Shown: piece by piece, positions 37,583 through 47,723 of the stretch | Layout: every line of letters starts with the position of its first letter | How positions within the stretch are numbered: the stretch's first letter is position 1 | Assembly (NCBI RefSeq): GCF_018736065.1 | Contig: NZ_CP076129.1 | Location: 1,178,001 to 1,242,000 of the forward strand | Length of the DNA: 64,000 nucleotides | Reading direction: 5' to 3' | Source of the DNA: Flammeovirga kamogawensis | GTDB lineage: Bacteria > Bacteroidota > Bacteroidia > Cytophagales > Flammeovirgaceae | The notes under the pieces: generated by a model | What the model was told of the DNA's origin: nothing | Databases searched by the model: none | The model's input: the letters and a program-made list of their open reading frames with translations, nothing else | Made by a program: the position numbers and the translations under genes

Positions 37583-40295
37583 TGAATCCTTCCACTTTTA
37601 ATGGCCAAGAAGTTTTGTCAACTTTAAAACCTGCATAACCTAATATACTTTTTACATCTTTTTCATCATTGAGGAAATATTCTAAAAGAAGAGGAATTAC
37701 CTTATTATTGATGGTCTTGAATAAATCAAAGTTTTTATCCATAAAGTAGGAGTGCCCAATTTGAAAGTCATGCCCTTTCATTGAGATAATCTTATCATTG
37801 ATTTTTTGAAGAATTTCAGCATAATGCATTCCTTCTAAATCATATTGAGGATACAAGGATTCAAACTCAAAACGTCTTCTTAAAGCAATGTCTAATAAAG
37901 CAATTGATTTATCAGCTGTATTCATTGTGCCGATTATATAAAGGTTAGATGGCACTGTAAACTCATCGCCTGAAGGTAGTGTAGTGGTTAATGCTAAATC
38001 ACCTCCATAACGCTTATCGGGTTCAATAAGGGTTATTAATTCTCCAAAAACTCTAGAAATATTAGCTCTGTTGATCTCATCAATTATGATAACATAGTTT
38101 TTCTTTTCTACTTTTTCTTGTACTCCAGACTTACCAATTTTTAATAACTCCTCTAAAAGTGGTGTGTAATAGGTAGATAATCCTTGAATCCCCATTGTTG
38201 ATTCAGCAGAATACATTTTTCTTAATGATTCAATACTCAGTGTATGTGCTGTTCCTCCACTTGCTTTCCTAAATCCAATAGATTTATTACCTATTTCAGT
38301 AATGAAATAAGAAACCTTTTTCATTTGAATCTCTATTTCTTCAACTTCACCCTCTAAAAGTGGTTGAAAGAATTCTTGGAAAACTTCTTCGTAAGGTTTT
38401 TTACTAACTTTAAATTCTTTCGCATCTTTTAAATTAGACAACGCTTTATCTGCAATCGCCTTAAAAATACCATCTTTCTTCTCAAAAGAAAGTTGATCTC
38501 CTTTATCTGTATCAGGTCTTAAACCTTGAATAAAGTCTTCGTAACTATAGTTTTGATGGAAGGTGATAAATTCTATTTGATTTCCTCTATGTTCATTAAA
38601 TATCTTTTTAGCTTCCATATAATCTGTAATTTCGTAACCAGCTATAATTGAAGCAGCTTTTGATATTGTAGAGTAGGTTTTTCCTGTACCTGGAGGGCCG
38701 TAAAGAATAGAGTTTAGAGGGTAGTTTATTTCCACTTTTTTGTCTGTTTTTTCTGAAGTTATATTTTCTATTACACCAAATGCTTCCATTAATACTTCAT
38801 TTCTGAAATCTTTATCAAAAATGTATTTTTCAAATTCTTTTGAATTGGATTTACTATAACCTGTTTTTGATGTTCTCTCTAACTCAGATTTAGCATTTGT
38901 GATTATATTATCAAGTTGCTCCTTATAATTCTGATTATCTTCTAAAAAGTAGAACCAAGTATCCTTATCGGGTTCTTTTTGTTTATCAATGTACCCTTTA
39001 TTCCAACCGAATTTTCTTTTGTCGAGAACAGCGATATAACATTGTCCAATACTGAAACCTAGTTTATTTTTACTTTTAGGTAAGTTGAAAAAGAACCTTT
39101 CATCTCCTTGTTCTAATGCTAGAGTATTAATAACCGTATCAATGGTTTGGGTTAGATCAAAGATATTTTCTTTACCGATTTCTTTGAAGAGAGGTACGAG
39201 CAATGAAGTAGCTTTATTTATTCTCATACTTTTCAAGACTTCATATTCTTTTTTAGTAGAAGAGAAATTTGACCCTTGTGAACCCCCTTTAAATTTATCA
39301 AATACTTTATGTTTTGTTAAATCAGATTTTAATATAGGATTATCTACAAAGCTATACTCTATTGTAATATCAGCTTTAGAGGTTGCTTTAGATTCTTTTT
39401 TCCATAAATGCTCATCCGAAGAGGGTTTATAATCATAAGGTTTTGATGTCACTTCAGCTAGTGCATAGCAACCAGATTTATTTCCTGTTACCCACAAAAT
39501 AACTTTATCTCCCTCTTTTATTTTATCCTTGTGAGCAGTAACAGTCCAATTATCAAGAATTTTTTCTCTTAATGATCTTTCGATATCAAAAACAGACGGA
39601 TTACCTTGAAACACCCAATAGTTAACTTTATTATTTTCTTGTCCCCATAGCCAAGCATCATATGATATTTTATAAAATGACTCGTTTGTTTTAGATTGGA
39701 CTTTTTCTAAAACTTGGTTATACTCATCAAAAGTATTGAAGTTAGTATTGATATTTAAAACTTTCTCTAAATAGGGTTTTACAGGTCCGTTAATCGGGAA
39801 GTACTTTTCAGGATTTACGTAGAACAATACTTCCGTCAATTTGGTTTTACCAACATTTTTAATGTTTAGAATATCTTTAAAATTCTCATTATTTATATTT
39901 CCATCTAATACATCAAAAAAGAAATCCCAGAGTCTATTAATTTCATTATTTACCCTTTCTTTCTTATAAACAAATAGCCAAACTTTTTGAGCATTAGAAG
40001 TAGGTAAACCTGATACATCAGTTATATTTTCATCAAATTTCAAATGATTTGATAACCTTTGTATTAGATCAAGCCTATTTTTATCTCCATACTTATTCAA
40101 ATAGGCTAAAAAAGTAAAAGGGTCAATTTCATTCATTGGAAATTGAGTATCACTTTCATCAATATCATTTAATGCATCAACACCTAATAACCTTAAGATT
40201 TCAATTAATGACTCTTGTTTTTCTCTTTTTGTACTTAAAAAGGAGATGATCTTTTTGTAAGTATTTAACCAGGTAAATTGAAGGGTATTTGTCAT
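37575..40295 (-). CDS. mcrB: McrB-like AAA+ GTPase with EVE domain
   Basis: A 906-residue protein. Residues ~1-215 are a helical region that I do not recognise (it contains GKTKLTEVLFYVNPEKYFP, a motif seen in some restriction ATPases). Residues ~222-350 are an EVE (PUA-like) domain: NYWVFQGNPSVFD, then KEGDKVILWVTG, which fits reading of modified bases. The C-terminal AAA+ motor has Walker A GPPGTGKT (near 532), IIIDEINRANISRVFGEL, and the McrB signature IGTMNTADKSIALLD followed by ALRRRFEF. EVE-McrB fusions are known in other bacteria. Together with McrC it should restrict DNA carrying modified cytosine. Confidence 0.93.
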   Translation of the reverse strand: MTNTLQFTWLNTYKKIISFLSTKREKQESLIEILRLLGVDALNDIDESDTQFPMNEIDPFTFLAYLNKYGDKNRLDLIQRLSNHLKFDENITDVSGLPTSNAQKVWLFVYKKERVNNEINRLWDFFFDVLDGNINNENFKDILNIKNVGKTKLTEVLFYVNPEKYFPINGPVKPYLEKVLNINTNFNTFDEYNQVLEKVQSKTNESFYKISYDAWLWGQENNKVNYWVFQGNPSVFDIERSLREKILDNWTVTAHKDKIKEGDKVILWVTGNKSGCYALAEVTSKPYDYKPSSDEHLWKKESKATSKADITIEYSFVDNPILKSDLTKHKVFDKFKGGSQGSNFSSTKKEYEVLKSMRINKATSLLVPLFKEIGKENIFDLTQTIDTVINTLALEQGDERFFFNLPKSKNKLGFSIGQCYIAVLDKRKFGWNKGYIDKQKEPDKDTWFYFLEDNQNYKEQLDNIITNAKSELERTSKTGYSKSNSKEFEKYIFDKDFRNEVLMEAFGVIENITSEKTDKKVEINYPLNSILYGPPGTGKTYSTISKAASIIAGYEITDYMEAKKIFNEHRGNQIEFITFHQNYSYEDFIQGLRPDTDKGDQLSFEKKDGIFKAIADKALSNLKDAKEFKVSKKPYEEVFQEFFQPLLEGEVEEIEIQMKKVSYFITEIGNKSIGFRKASGGTAHTLSIESLRKMYSAESTMGIQGLSTYYTPLLEELLKIGKSGVQEKVEKKNYVIIIDEINRANISRVFGELITLIEPDKRYGGDLALTTTLPSGDEFTVPSNLYIIGTMNTADKSIALLDIALRRRFEFESLYPQYDLEGMHYAEILQKINDKIISMKGHDFQIGHSYFMDKNFDLFKTINNKVIPLLLEYFLNDEKDVKSILGYAGFKVDKTSWPLKVEGFND

Positions 40296-40329
40296 ATAAA
40301 ATATAAGTAAAGGAATTTCTTTAGTCAGT

Positions 40330-40530
40330 TTAATTATTATCTTTTTCTTTCTTGCCTATTTCATACATACGAATTATTGAGAACATACTAATTCCACCAA
40401 ATATAGCCGATGGTATGGCAAAATCTTCAGCAAATGAGCCTCGACGAAAAGAACCAACAACCATTATAAAGGTTATAAAAATACATAGTCCAATAAGGAA
40501 ATAAATGAATTTTTTCTGTTTGTTTTTCAT
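40330..40530 (-). CDS. Small two-helix membrane protein
   Basis: A 66-residue protein with two predicted membrane helices (FIYFLIGLCIFITFIMVV and IPSAIFGGISMFSIIRM) joined by a short charged loop, and a Lys-rich C-terminus. It sits in the 270-nt gap between hsdR and mcrB on the same strand, so it is probably part of the operon. I recognise no family. Small membrane proteins in defence operons can be effectors, but nothing in this sequence shows that. Confidence 0.6.
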   Translation of the reverse strand: MKNKQKKFIYFLIGLCIFITFIMVVGSFRRGSFAEDFAIPSAIFGGISMFSIIRMYEIGKKEKDNN

Positions 40531-40564
40531 AATTAACCAGTTTTTAAATTAAAAATAGTACTTT

Positions 40565-43420
40565 CTAAAACCCACTAAGAAAAGTCTCCACAAACCCCAC
40601 CATTTTATCCGTAACTCTCTGTGCTAGTTTCTTACGTTGCAATAGTTTAGGTCTGGTCTCAAATGTTTCTATAACATCCGATTGTATAGGGGTTCTATTG
40701 GTAAAGAGGTAATCGCTGATGACTTTTTCTGTAATATCAGCTTTTAGTTTCTCTTCATTTACGAGTTTGGTAAATGCATTTTGCTTTTCTACTTCTATAA
40801 ATTTATCAAATTCATCTGTCACCTCTTCGCTATCTTTGATGTGAGGTAAGTTTTGATCAATAAATTTTTCTATCAATTCTTTCTTGCTTCTTAGTTGTAC
40901 TTCACTAGATAAAGTGTCGATGATAGATTTTTTCTGACCTTCTTTTTTTGCTCCATCTGGAGTTTCACAAATTTGTGCTAGAAGGGTTAAAATGTAAGCG
41001 ACATTGACTTCATCTCTATGGATAAGTTCTAACTCAAAATCTACATCATCCAGAATAGATGTTTTATCTGTGCCTCTATCGTTCTTAACCTTGTCATTTA
41101 TATCCAAGTACTTACTTTTATAGTCTTCGTAAGCTTGTGCGGGGAGATCCAAATCATCTTCTTTATAATCAGCAAAACCATGAAGAATATGTTTGATACG
41201 CATTAGATTTCTAAATGCTTTTACAAAAGCAAGCTGCTCATCCTCTCTTATAATATCATCTACACTTTCTACTGTTGGTGCTAGATAAAGAAGCTTTTCT
41301 AATGCTTCATGGAATTTATCTAAATGTTGCTCATAAGGTTCTATTAGTATAACTTCTTTTGCATCTTTATTAGAAAAGAGAAGAATGGCATCGTCTGTGT
41401 TCTTCTTTAGGTTTCTGAAACAAACAATATTTCCATGCGATTTTTTCTCGTCTAAGATTCTATTGGTACGTGAAAATGCTTGGATTAAGCCATGGTATTG
41501 AAGGTTTTTATCGACATATAAGGTATTCAATAGCTTACTATCAAAACCTGTCAAAAACATATTCACAACCAAAAGAATATCAATTTCCTTGTTTTTGACT
41601 TTCTTGGCGATGTCGTTGTAATAGTTATAAAACGACTTAGAATCTTTGGTAGAGTAGCTTGTGCCAAACATTTTGTTGTAGTCGGCAATATATTTATCAA
41701 GAATTTCTCTACTGTGTAAGTTACCGTAAGTGGCTTGTGGTTCAGCGGCTATTGCTCCTTCAAACTCACCAAAAGCACCATTCGCATCCTTATCGTCTTC
41801 ATTGGCTTTGTAGCTAAAAATGGTTGCGACTTTTAGTTGATGTTCTCCAGCTTCTTTTTTCTTTTGGAGGATATCGTAATACTTGATTAATGTATCTACA
41901 CTACTCACACACATCATACCTGTAAAGGTTTTGCTGTGTGTTTTTCTTTCGTGATTATTGATGATATAATCAGCAATTTTTGTCAGTCGTTTTTCTGATT
42001 CTAACAGCTCTTTGGTGTCAATATCTTCTACTAAATTATCTGTATCGATATCCAATTCATTGTTAGAATTTTTCTGCTTGTAACGCCCTACGTATTCTAT
42101 AGCAAAGCGTAAAACATTTTGATCTTTAATCGCATCTGTAATGACATATTTATGCAAACATTCATCAAATAAATCTTTGGTAGTACGCTTTCCTAAATCA
42201 TTTTTTGCAGAATTATCTGCAAAAATAGGTGTACCCGTAAAACCAAACAGCTGCTTATTTTGAAAGAAGTTAGTAATGGCTTTATGCGTATCTCCAAACT
42301 GAGAACGATGGCACTCGTCAAAAATAAATACAATACGCTTATCCACTAAATTTCCCATTCTCGATTGATAGCGAGCTCCATTAATGGCTGTATTCAGTTT
42401 CTGAATAGTTGTTACAATCAATTTGGTATCATCGGTAAACTGTTTTACCAACTTATTGGTATTGTCTGTGCCATCTACACTACCATCAGAAAAGTGGTTG
42501 AACTCTTTAGTAGTTTGATAATCCAAATCTCTTCTATCTACTACAAAAACCACTTTGTGGACTTCGGGAATTTCCATCATAATCTGAGAAGCCTTGAAAG
42601 ATGTTAATGTCTTCCCTGATCCCGTCGTATGCCATATATAGCCGTTCTTCACACCCTTTTTTACTCTATCAGCAATGGCTTCCGTAGCGTAATACTGATA
42701 AGGACGAAGCACCATTAATATCTTATCCGATTCATGCAGAACAATGTATTTGGTGATCATCTTGGAGAGATGACATAGCTCTAAGAAAGCATCCGCAAAC
42801 TTGGTAAGTTCTGTAATGTTTCTATTCTCTTTGTCCGCCCAGAAAAACGTCTGCTTAAAAGACTGCTTACGGTTATTGGCGTAATACTTTGTATTGACAC
42901 CGTTGGAAATCACAAACAATTGGATATAATTGAACAATGCTTGCCCTGCACCATAAGAATGACGTTGATAACGGTTGGTTTGGTTAAATGCTTCTTTCAG
43001 CTCCAATCCTCTACGCTTCAATTCCACTTGTACCAACGGTAAACCATTAATCAAAAGTGTGACATCATACCTATTTTTATAACTTCCTTCCATAGTGATC
43101 TGTTGTGCCACTTGGAATTCATTTTTACACCACTGCTTCTGATTGATAAATTCTATATATTCACTGCTTCCATCGTCCTTATTGATCTGCATTTTATCTC
43201 GCAAAATCTTTGCTTTCTCAAATACAGAACCTTTGTTTAAGTGGTTCAAGACCTGCTTAAACTCGGCATCGGAGAAGGAAGTGTTGTTATGCTTTGCTAG
43301 TTGGCTTTTCAGATTAGACAGTAAGGCAGTTTCATCAGATAATTTTACTTGATCGTAGCCTAGTTGTTGAAGTTGTTGTACTAGGTTGTTTTCTAGGATT
43401 TGTTCTGGTTGGGTAGTCAT
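40565..43420 (-). CDS. hsdR: Type I restriction enzyme R subunit (HsdR)
   Basis: A 951-residue R subunit, normal in length. The N-terminal nuclease region has [21 protein letters not shown] (PD-(D/E)xK type). The SF2 motor has HTTGSGKT (Walker A, near residue 267), [10 protein letters not shown] (near 367), the TGTPIF motif, and [10 protein letters not shown] late in the helicase core. It cuts DNA after translocation when the HsdMS complex meets unmethylated sites. Its start codon overlaps the stop of the DnaJ-domain gene (ATGA), so expression of the two is coupled. Confidence 0.97.
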   Translation of the reverse strand: MTTQPEQILENNLVQQLQQLGYDQVKLSDETALLSNLKSQLAKHNNTSFSDAEFKQVLNHLNKGSVFEKAKILRDKMQINKDDGSSEYIEFINQKQWCKNEFQVAQQITMEGSYKNRYDVTLLINGLPLVQVELKRRGLELKEAFNQTNRYQRHSYGAGQALFNYIQLFVISNGVNTKYYANNRKQSFKQTFFWADKENRNITELTKFADAFLELCHLSKMITKYIVLHESDKILMVLRPYQYYATEAIADRVKKGVKNGYIWHTTGSGKTLTSFKASQIMMEIPEVHKVVFVVDRRDLDYQTTKEFNHFSDGSVDGTDNTNKLVKQFTDDTKLIVTTIQKLNTAINGARYQSRMGNLVDKRIVFIFDECHRSQFGDTHKAITNFFQNKQLFGFTGTPIFADNSAKNDLGKRTTKDLFDECLHKYVITDAIKDQNVLRFAIEYVGRYKQKNSNNELDIDTDNLVEDIDTKELLESEKRLTKIADYIINNHERKTHSKTFTGMMCVSSVDTLIKYYDILQKKKEAGEHQLKVATIFSYKANEDDKDANGAFGEFEGAIAAEPQATYGNLHSREILDKYIADYNKMFGTSYSTKDSKSFYNYYNDIAKKVKNKEIDILLVVNMFLTGFDSKLLNTLYVDKNLQYHGLIQAFSRTNRILDEKKSHGNIVCFRNLKKNTDDAILLFSNKDAKEVILIEPYEQHLDKFHEALEKLLYLAPTVESVDDIIREDEQLAFVKAFRNLMRIKHILHGFADYKEDDLDLPAQAYEDYKSKYLDINDKVKNDRGTDKTSILDDVDFELELIHRDEVNVAYILTLLAQICETPDGAKKEGQKKSIIDTLSSEVQLRSKKELIEKFIDQNLPHIKDSEEVTDEFDKFIEVEKQNAFTKLVNEEKLKADITEKVISDYLFTNRTPIQSDVIETFETRPKLLQRKKLAQRVTDKMVGFVETFLSGF

Positions 43421-44085
43421 GATAACATTAAAGATAAAAAGAATAGTAATAAAATTACAGATATAACAATAACATATCCGGTTCTATTATCTGTAACTGT
43501 TTTAGTTTCTACATAATCTTCATTTTTTTTATTTTCTTCTTTTTTTAGTATTTCATTTTTTATTGCCTTGTAAGTTTTATTTTCAATAATTATATTTTTG
43601 AATGTACTTTTAGTAATAGTACTATTACTAGCAACCAATTCAAAACTGAAGCTCTCTTTATCAAAAACCTTACTTTTAATTGTCTTTGACCCAATAGGTT
43701 TCACTTGCCCAAAGGGTTTCAACATCACAACATCACAATTCAGACACTTCCAATAAAAAGTAATTTCTTCATCGAAAGCTACCTCTTTTTTATTAGCAGT
43801 AAATGACTCAATTACAGGAACGAAATAATTTTCTTGTGGTTCAGAATAAGACGATTGATTAGACTTAACTTTTCTTTCTTCATCATATATAGCCCTTTTA
43901 TGAGAATTACTCAATATCTCATACGCCTCTTGTATCTCTTTAAATCGATCCTCAAAAAACTTATCTCCTCCGTTCATATCTGGATGAAATTTTTGAGATA
44001 ACTTTCGATATGCCTTCTTTATTTCGCTATTATCGGCTTCTTGTGATACTCCAAGTATGTAGTAATAATCTTTATTTAAGTTCAT
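43417..44085 (-). CDS. Tail-anchored DnaJ-domain protein in the type I restriction operon
   Basis: A 222-residue protein from the ATG at 44085 (a TTG nine bases upstream is in frame). Residues ~5-70 are a J domain with the HPD motif at 34-36 (FHPDMNGG, then AYEILSN), which stimulates DnaK/Hsp70. Residues ~85-170 look like a small beta-sandwich ([20 protein letters not shown], then [13 protein letters not shown]). The protein ends in one membrane helix ([18 protein letters not shown]), giving a tail anchor. There is no Gly/Phe or zinc region, so it is not a housekeeping DnaJ. Its stop overlaps the hsdR start by 4 nt, a sign of co-expression. A link between Hsp70 recruitment at the membrane and restriction is inference. 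Confidence 0.85.
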   Translation of the reverse strand: MNLNKDYYYILGVSQEADNSEIKKAYRKLSQKFHPDMNGGDKFFEDRFKEIQEAYEILSNSHKRAIYDEERKVKSNQSSYSEPQENYFVPVIESFTANKKEVAFDEEITFYWKCLNCDVVMLKPFGQVKPIGSKTIKSKVFDKESFSFELVASNSTITKSTFKNIIIENKTYKAIKNEILKKEENKKNEDYVETKTVTDNRTGYVIVISVILLLFFLSLMLS

Positions 44086-44096
44086 CTGTTTCAATG

Positions 44097-44270
44097 TTAT
44101 TTCAACCTTATCAATTTCTCACCATTTTCGTCACTGAATGGTCTTCGGTTGTATTTCGTCTCAAAGTCATCAACATCAAGTTTATCAAAACAACCTATGT
44201 TTATACTATGCTTCTCATGGAAAAGTAACCAATATTCTTCATACCCTTCTATTTTTGAATTAAAATCCTG
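44097..44270 (-). pseudogene. Possible remnant of a gene lacking its start
   Basis: Between the DnaJ gene and the next upstream gene the minus strand has a 57-codon open stretch with protein-like composition (segments EGYEEYWLLFHEKHS and IGCFDKLDVDDFETKYN) ending at a stop at 44097-44099. Two in-frame stops lie just upstream (44271-44273 and 44277-44279), and there is no ATG, GTG or TTG near its beginning. It could be the tail of a decayed gene within the operon, or chance. I recognise no family. Confidence 0.35.
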
Positions 44271-44310
44271 CTAATCTTAAAGTCCTACTTAATCCTGGTG
44301 TAAAGGTTGT

Positions 44311-44805
44311 TTAATTCTGTGGAGTAACTTTAATTACAGTTTCATTATTCACTATCTGTAAATATTGTTTATAATCATTAGAACTAATTACTTTATCATT
44401 AAGGTTCTCAAGTATTCTAGTTAACCTGTCAGTAAATTCATTAAGTACTACTTCTCCAAAATTCATCTCTTTTTTAAGAATTTTGATTGGTTCTTTATAA
44501 TCTCTAGATTCAAAAGTCATTCTAATTGTATCATTTCTTAAATGATCAACCCATGTAGTAGCAAACATACTAGAACCTTCATATAATCGAGTTTTATCAG
44601 AAGTGATAAATAGGAAATTAGTATTGCATTTTGTTAAAAATTCTATACTTACTTGACTAAATATATATGGAGTTTTACGAATTGATAATGTATCATATGG
44701 TCGAGTAATGTCAATTAGATAAACTTTTTCTACCCATGAATATTTTGAGAAAATTCCCATTATTTTTTCTGTAAAATTGGAGAAATCAATATTAGTATAG
44801 TACAC
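44311..44805 (-). CDS. Unknown protein in the restriction operon
   Basis: A 164-residue protein starting at a GTG (44805); an internal ATG at 44760 would give 149 residues (MGIFSKYSW). It looks globular and cytoplasmic, mixed alpha/beta, with no signal peptide or membrane helix (segments VEKVYLIDITRPYDTL, NTNFLFITSDKTRLYEG, EVVLNEFTDRLTRILENL). I recognise no family. It lies 18 nt after hsdS and upstream of the DnaJ gene, so it is probably co-transcribed with both. An accessory role in restriction is possible but unproven. Confidence 0.65.
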   Translation of the reverse strand: MYYTNIDFSNFTEKIMGIFSKYSWVEKVYLIDITRPYDTLSIRKTPYIFSQVSIEFLTKCNTNFLFITSDKTRLYEGSSMFATTWVDHLRNDTIRMTFESRDYKEPIKILKKEMNFGEVVLNEFTDRLTRILENLNDKVISSNDYKQYLQIVNNETVIKVTPQN

Positions 44806-44822
44806 GCCTTTCTTTTATTTTT

Positions 44823-46145
44823 TTACACAAACATTCCCTGCAACAACCCCTTCTTCCACTCCTTAACTCCTTCCAACTCTTTACCAACTACCTCAATCTT
44901 CCTATCTAAAGAAGTTAAGAAATTAGCAATTTTTTGTTGTTCGGGGAAAGAAGGTAATTCGATTTTAATTTTAGAAACCCGACCAGTTGAAATACTAAGT
45001 ACTTTAGTTCCTTGAGCTATGAACATCATTTGTTTTCTAAATTTCCAACTTTTAGCATAATGACTTAGAAAACCATTATAGATTTTTTTAGAGTTAGTTT
45101 GTCGTGCTAAAAATGTATGTAGACCAGCTAATACTTTTTTATTATTCAAGTCTTTCACCTCAATTAGTTTACCTATATCAGCATAATCTTCAGAAGCATC
45201 TGCAATCACTAAATCACCAACTTCACAATAAGCCTCAGGTTTTATTTTTGATAGACTAACATCGGTATTAATGTAAGGAACTATTTCGTCCTGAAAAGAG
45301 AATTGTGATTTAAACTTTGTATGGATATCCCCATAATGAATATTATAAACGTTTGGAATTTCATAGTTAAGTTTTTCTCTTGAAAGAGAGTTTGTAGAGA
45401 TGAATTTATATAAGTCTCCAAAGTTGATCTCTTCCCACTCCTCAAACTCACTACCATCATCGGCTTTAAACCTAATCTCCCTAGAGAATATCTTTTGCAT
45501 GACGCCTTTCTTGTACTCCTCTAAAAGCGATTTTTTCTCCTCTAATTGTCCGATTTTTTTATCTACTGAGGATAAGAAGTCGGCGATTTTTTGTTGTTCG
45601 GGGAGAGTGGGAGTTGGAATAGTAACTTTTGCTAATTGTTTCGTTGATAAACCCAAGACCTTAGTTCCTTGAGCAACTACCATGATTTGCTTTCTCAAAG
45701 TCCATGACTGTAAAGAATAGCCTGTAAAACCTTTAGCAAAGTCTTCTTTTGGTCTTGCTAATAGTGTATGAAGACCTGCTAGGACTTTATAAGTATTAAG
45801 GTTGATGAGCTCGATAGATTTACCAATGTCATTATAGTCTTCTGATGCATCTGCTATCACTAAATCACCTTCTTTACAATAACTTTCTTCTTTTATCTTT
45901 GCGAGACTTACATCTTCATTTATGAAAGGAACATACTCATTAGAAAGGCTAAACATTGCCTGAAACTTAGTATGAATATCTCCATAGTGAAGATTCTTAA
46001 CCGATCCACCTTCATAGTTCAGTTTATCTCTAGAGAGTGAATTAGTAGTATAGAAGTTATACTTTTCTCCAAACTTTGGCACAGCCCACTCCCCACTAAA
46101 CTCAGGAAATCTCAATACAGGAATATTATTTTTTACTTCAGTCAT
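44823..46145 (-). CDS. hsdS: Type I restriction specificity subunit (HsdS) with two similar target-recognition domains
   Basis: A 440-residue specificity subunit. Target-recognition domain 1 (about 15-190) and domain 2 (about 235-400) are clearly homologous to each other: both have TNSLSR-KLNYE, HYGDIHTKF, GDLVIADASEDY and KVLAGLHT-LAR in the same order. Each is followed by a PEQQKIA-FL segment and a coiled-coil spacer (GQLEEKKSLLEEYKKG; EGVKEWKKG). Each domain reads one half of a split DNA site. It starts 3 nt after hsdM and leads into the unknown gene. Confidence 0.96.
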   Translation of the reverse strand: MTEVKNNIPVLRFPEFSGEWAVPKFGEKYNFYTTNSLSRDKLNYEGGSVKNLHYGDIHTKFQAMFSLSNEYVPFINEDVSLAKIKEESYCKEGDLVIADASEDYNDIGKSIELINLNTYKVLAGLHTLLARPKEDFAKGFTGYSLQSWTLRKQIMVVAQGTKVLGLSTKQLAKVTIPTPTLPEQQKIADFLSSVDKKIGQLEEKKSLLEEYKKGVMQKIFSREIRFKADDGSEFEEWEEINFGDLYKFISTNSLSREKLNYEIPNVYNIHYGDIHTKFKSQFSFQDEIVPYINTDVSLSKIKPEAYCEVGDLVIADASEDYADIGKLIEVKDLNNKKVLAGLHTFLARQTNSKKIYNGFLSHYAKSWKFRKQMMFIAQGTKVLSISTGRVSKIKIELPSFPEQQKIANFLTSLDRKIEVVGKELEGVKEWKKGLLQGMFV

Positions 46146-46148
46146 GGC

Positions 46149-47723
46149 TTAGAAAGGCGTTTTAATGTTCAACTGATTACAGAAATCTTGGATCGTTGTA
46201 TCTGTTTCTTCCATTTCAACCGCTAGATTTTGCAATCTATCCGAAACAGCATCTAAGTCCACTTGTGCTTCCTCCTCAAAAGTATCTACATAACGAGGAA
46301 TATTGAGGTTGTAATCGTTTTCTTTTACCTCCTCCAATGAAGCCACATGAGCATATTTCTCTTCCTCCTTTCTTTCTGCATAGGTAGAGATAATTTTTTC
46401 CACATCCTCCTGACGTAAGTAGTTTTGATTCTTCGCCTTCTCGAAGTGTTGTGAAGCATCTACAAAAAGAATAGCATCGTCTTTCTTACGGCATTTTTTG
46501 AAGACCAAAATACACGTTGGAATACTCGTACCATAGAAAATATTTGCAGGAAGACCGATCACCGCATCTAAGTAATTGTTCTCTTCAATCAGATGCTTAC
46601 GGATATGACCTTCGGCTGCACCTCTAAACAATACACCATGAGGAAGTACCACTGCCATTGTTCCGTTTTCACCTAAGTGATGTACCATGTGTTGTACAAA
46701 GGCAAAATCTGCTTTCGACTTAGGGGCTAATTTTCCATACTCACTAAAACGATCATCCGACAAATGTATAGGGTTAGCAGACCACTGTGCTGAGAAAGGA
46801 GGATTGGCTACGATGGCTTCAAACTGCGAGTCTCTATGTTGTGGATTCTCTAACGTATCTTCTTGCTGTATATCGAATTCATTGTAACGTACCCCATGCA
46901 AAATCATGTTCATACGTGCCAAGTTGTAAGTTGTTCTATTCAACTCCTGACCATAGAAATGGGCTACTTCTTTCACTTGTTTTGCAACACGAAGGAGTAA
47001 AGATCCAGAGCCACAAGTAGGGTCATACACCGATTGTAGCTTGTCTTTACCTACCGTTACCAACTGTGCTAAGATTTGAGAAACAGATTGAGGCGTATAA
47101 AACTCACCCGCTTTTTTACCTGCTCCAGAAGCAAACTGACCGATCAGGTATTCATACGCATCACCTAAAACATCAATCTCCGTATTTTCTAATTGGAAAT
47201 CAATTTGGTTTAAGTGGAAAAGCACTTTAGAAATTAAATCATTTTTCGCTTTCTCTGTTTTCCCTAGCTTAGAAGACGTAAGGTCTAGCTCTTCAAACAA
47301 ACCACTAAACTCTTCCTCACTGTCCGTACCCATTGTACTTTGCTCAATGTGGTTCAATACATCGCGCAATTTTTCTATAATAAAAGAGTCTTGTTCTTGC
47401 CCTTCTTCTGCAAGCACTCTAAATAATTCGCTCGGTAATAAGAAATACCCCAAAGATTCTAAGGCTTCCTCTCTAATGGCTTCTAAATATTCCTTTCCTT
47501 CTTCAGAGGCTTCTTTAATCTCCGAAAACTTCATTTCATCTTCCTCCAAAATTTTATCAGCAAATAATTCCATTCGCTCCGAAAGGTATTTGTAGAAGAT
47601 AAAACCCAATATATAATCACGGAACTCATCAGCTCCCATATTTCCTCTTAACTCATTGGCGATGTTCCATAACTGTCGCTCAATCTGACCTTTATGGTCT
47701 ACATTATTTGCTATTTCTGACAT
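46149..47723 (-). CDS. hsdM: Type I DNA methyltransferase subunit (HsdM)
   Basis: A 524-residue N6-adenine methyltransferase of type I systems. It has the N-terminal HsdM helical domain (GQIERQLWNIANELRGNM), the SAM-binding motif DPTCGSGSLLL (near 231-242), the catalytic motif VANPPFS (near 308), and the C-terminal helical tail that binds HsdS. It methylates the host site so that HsdR does not cut it. It is the first gene of the minus-strand operon hsdM-hsdS-unknown-dnaJ-hsdR-small membrane protein-mcrB-mcrC. Confidence 0.97.
   Translation of the reverse strand: MSEIANNVDHKGQIERQLWNIANELRGNMGADEFRDYILGFIFYKYLSERMELFADKILEEDEMKFSEIKEASEEGKEYLEAIREEALESLGYFLLPSELFRVLAEEGQEQDSFIIEKLRDVLNHIEQSTMGTDSEEEFSGLFEELDLTSSKLGKTEKAKNDLISKVLFHLNQIDFQLENTEIDVLGDAYEYLIGQFASGAGKKAGEFYTPQSVSQILAQLVTVGKDKLQSVYDPTCGSGSLLLRVAKQVKEVAHFYGQELNRTTYNLARMNMILHGVRYNEFDIQQEDTLENPQHRDSQFEAIVANPPFSAQWSANPIHLSDDRFSEYGKLAPKSKADFAFVQHMVHHLGENGTMAVVLPHGVLFRGAAEGHIRKHLIEENNYLDAVIGLPANIFYGTSIPTCILVFKKCRKKDDAILFVDASQHFEKAKNQNYLRQEDVEKIISTYAERKEEEKYAHVASLEEVKENDYNLNIPRYVDTFEEEAQVDLDAVSDRLQNLAVEMEETDTTIQDFCNQLNIKTPF

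Noticed and set aside
39085-39432. A 115-codon plus-strand open frame inside mcrB.
   Set aside because: Antisense to the EVE/linker region of a clear gene, with no recognisable domain.
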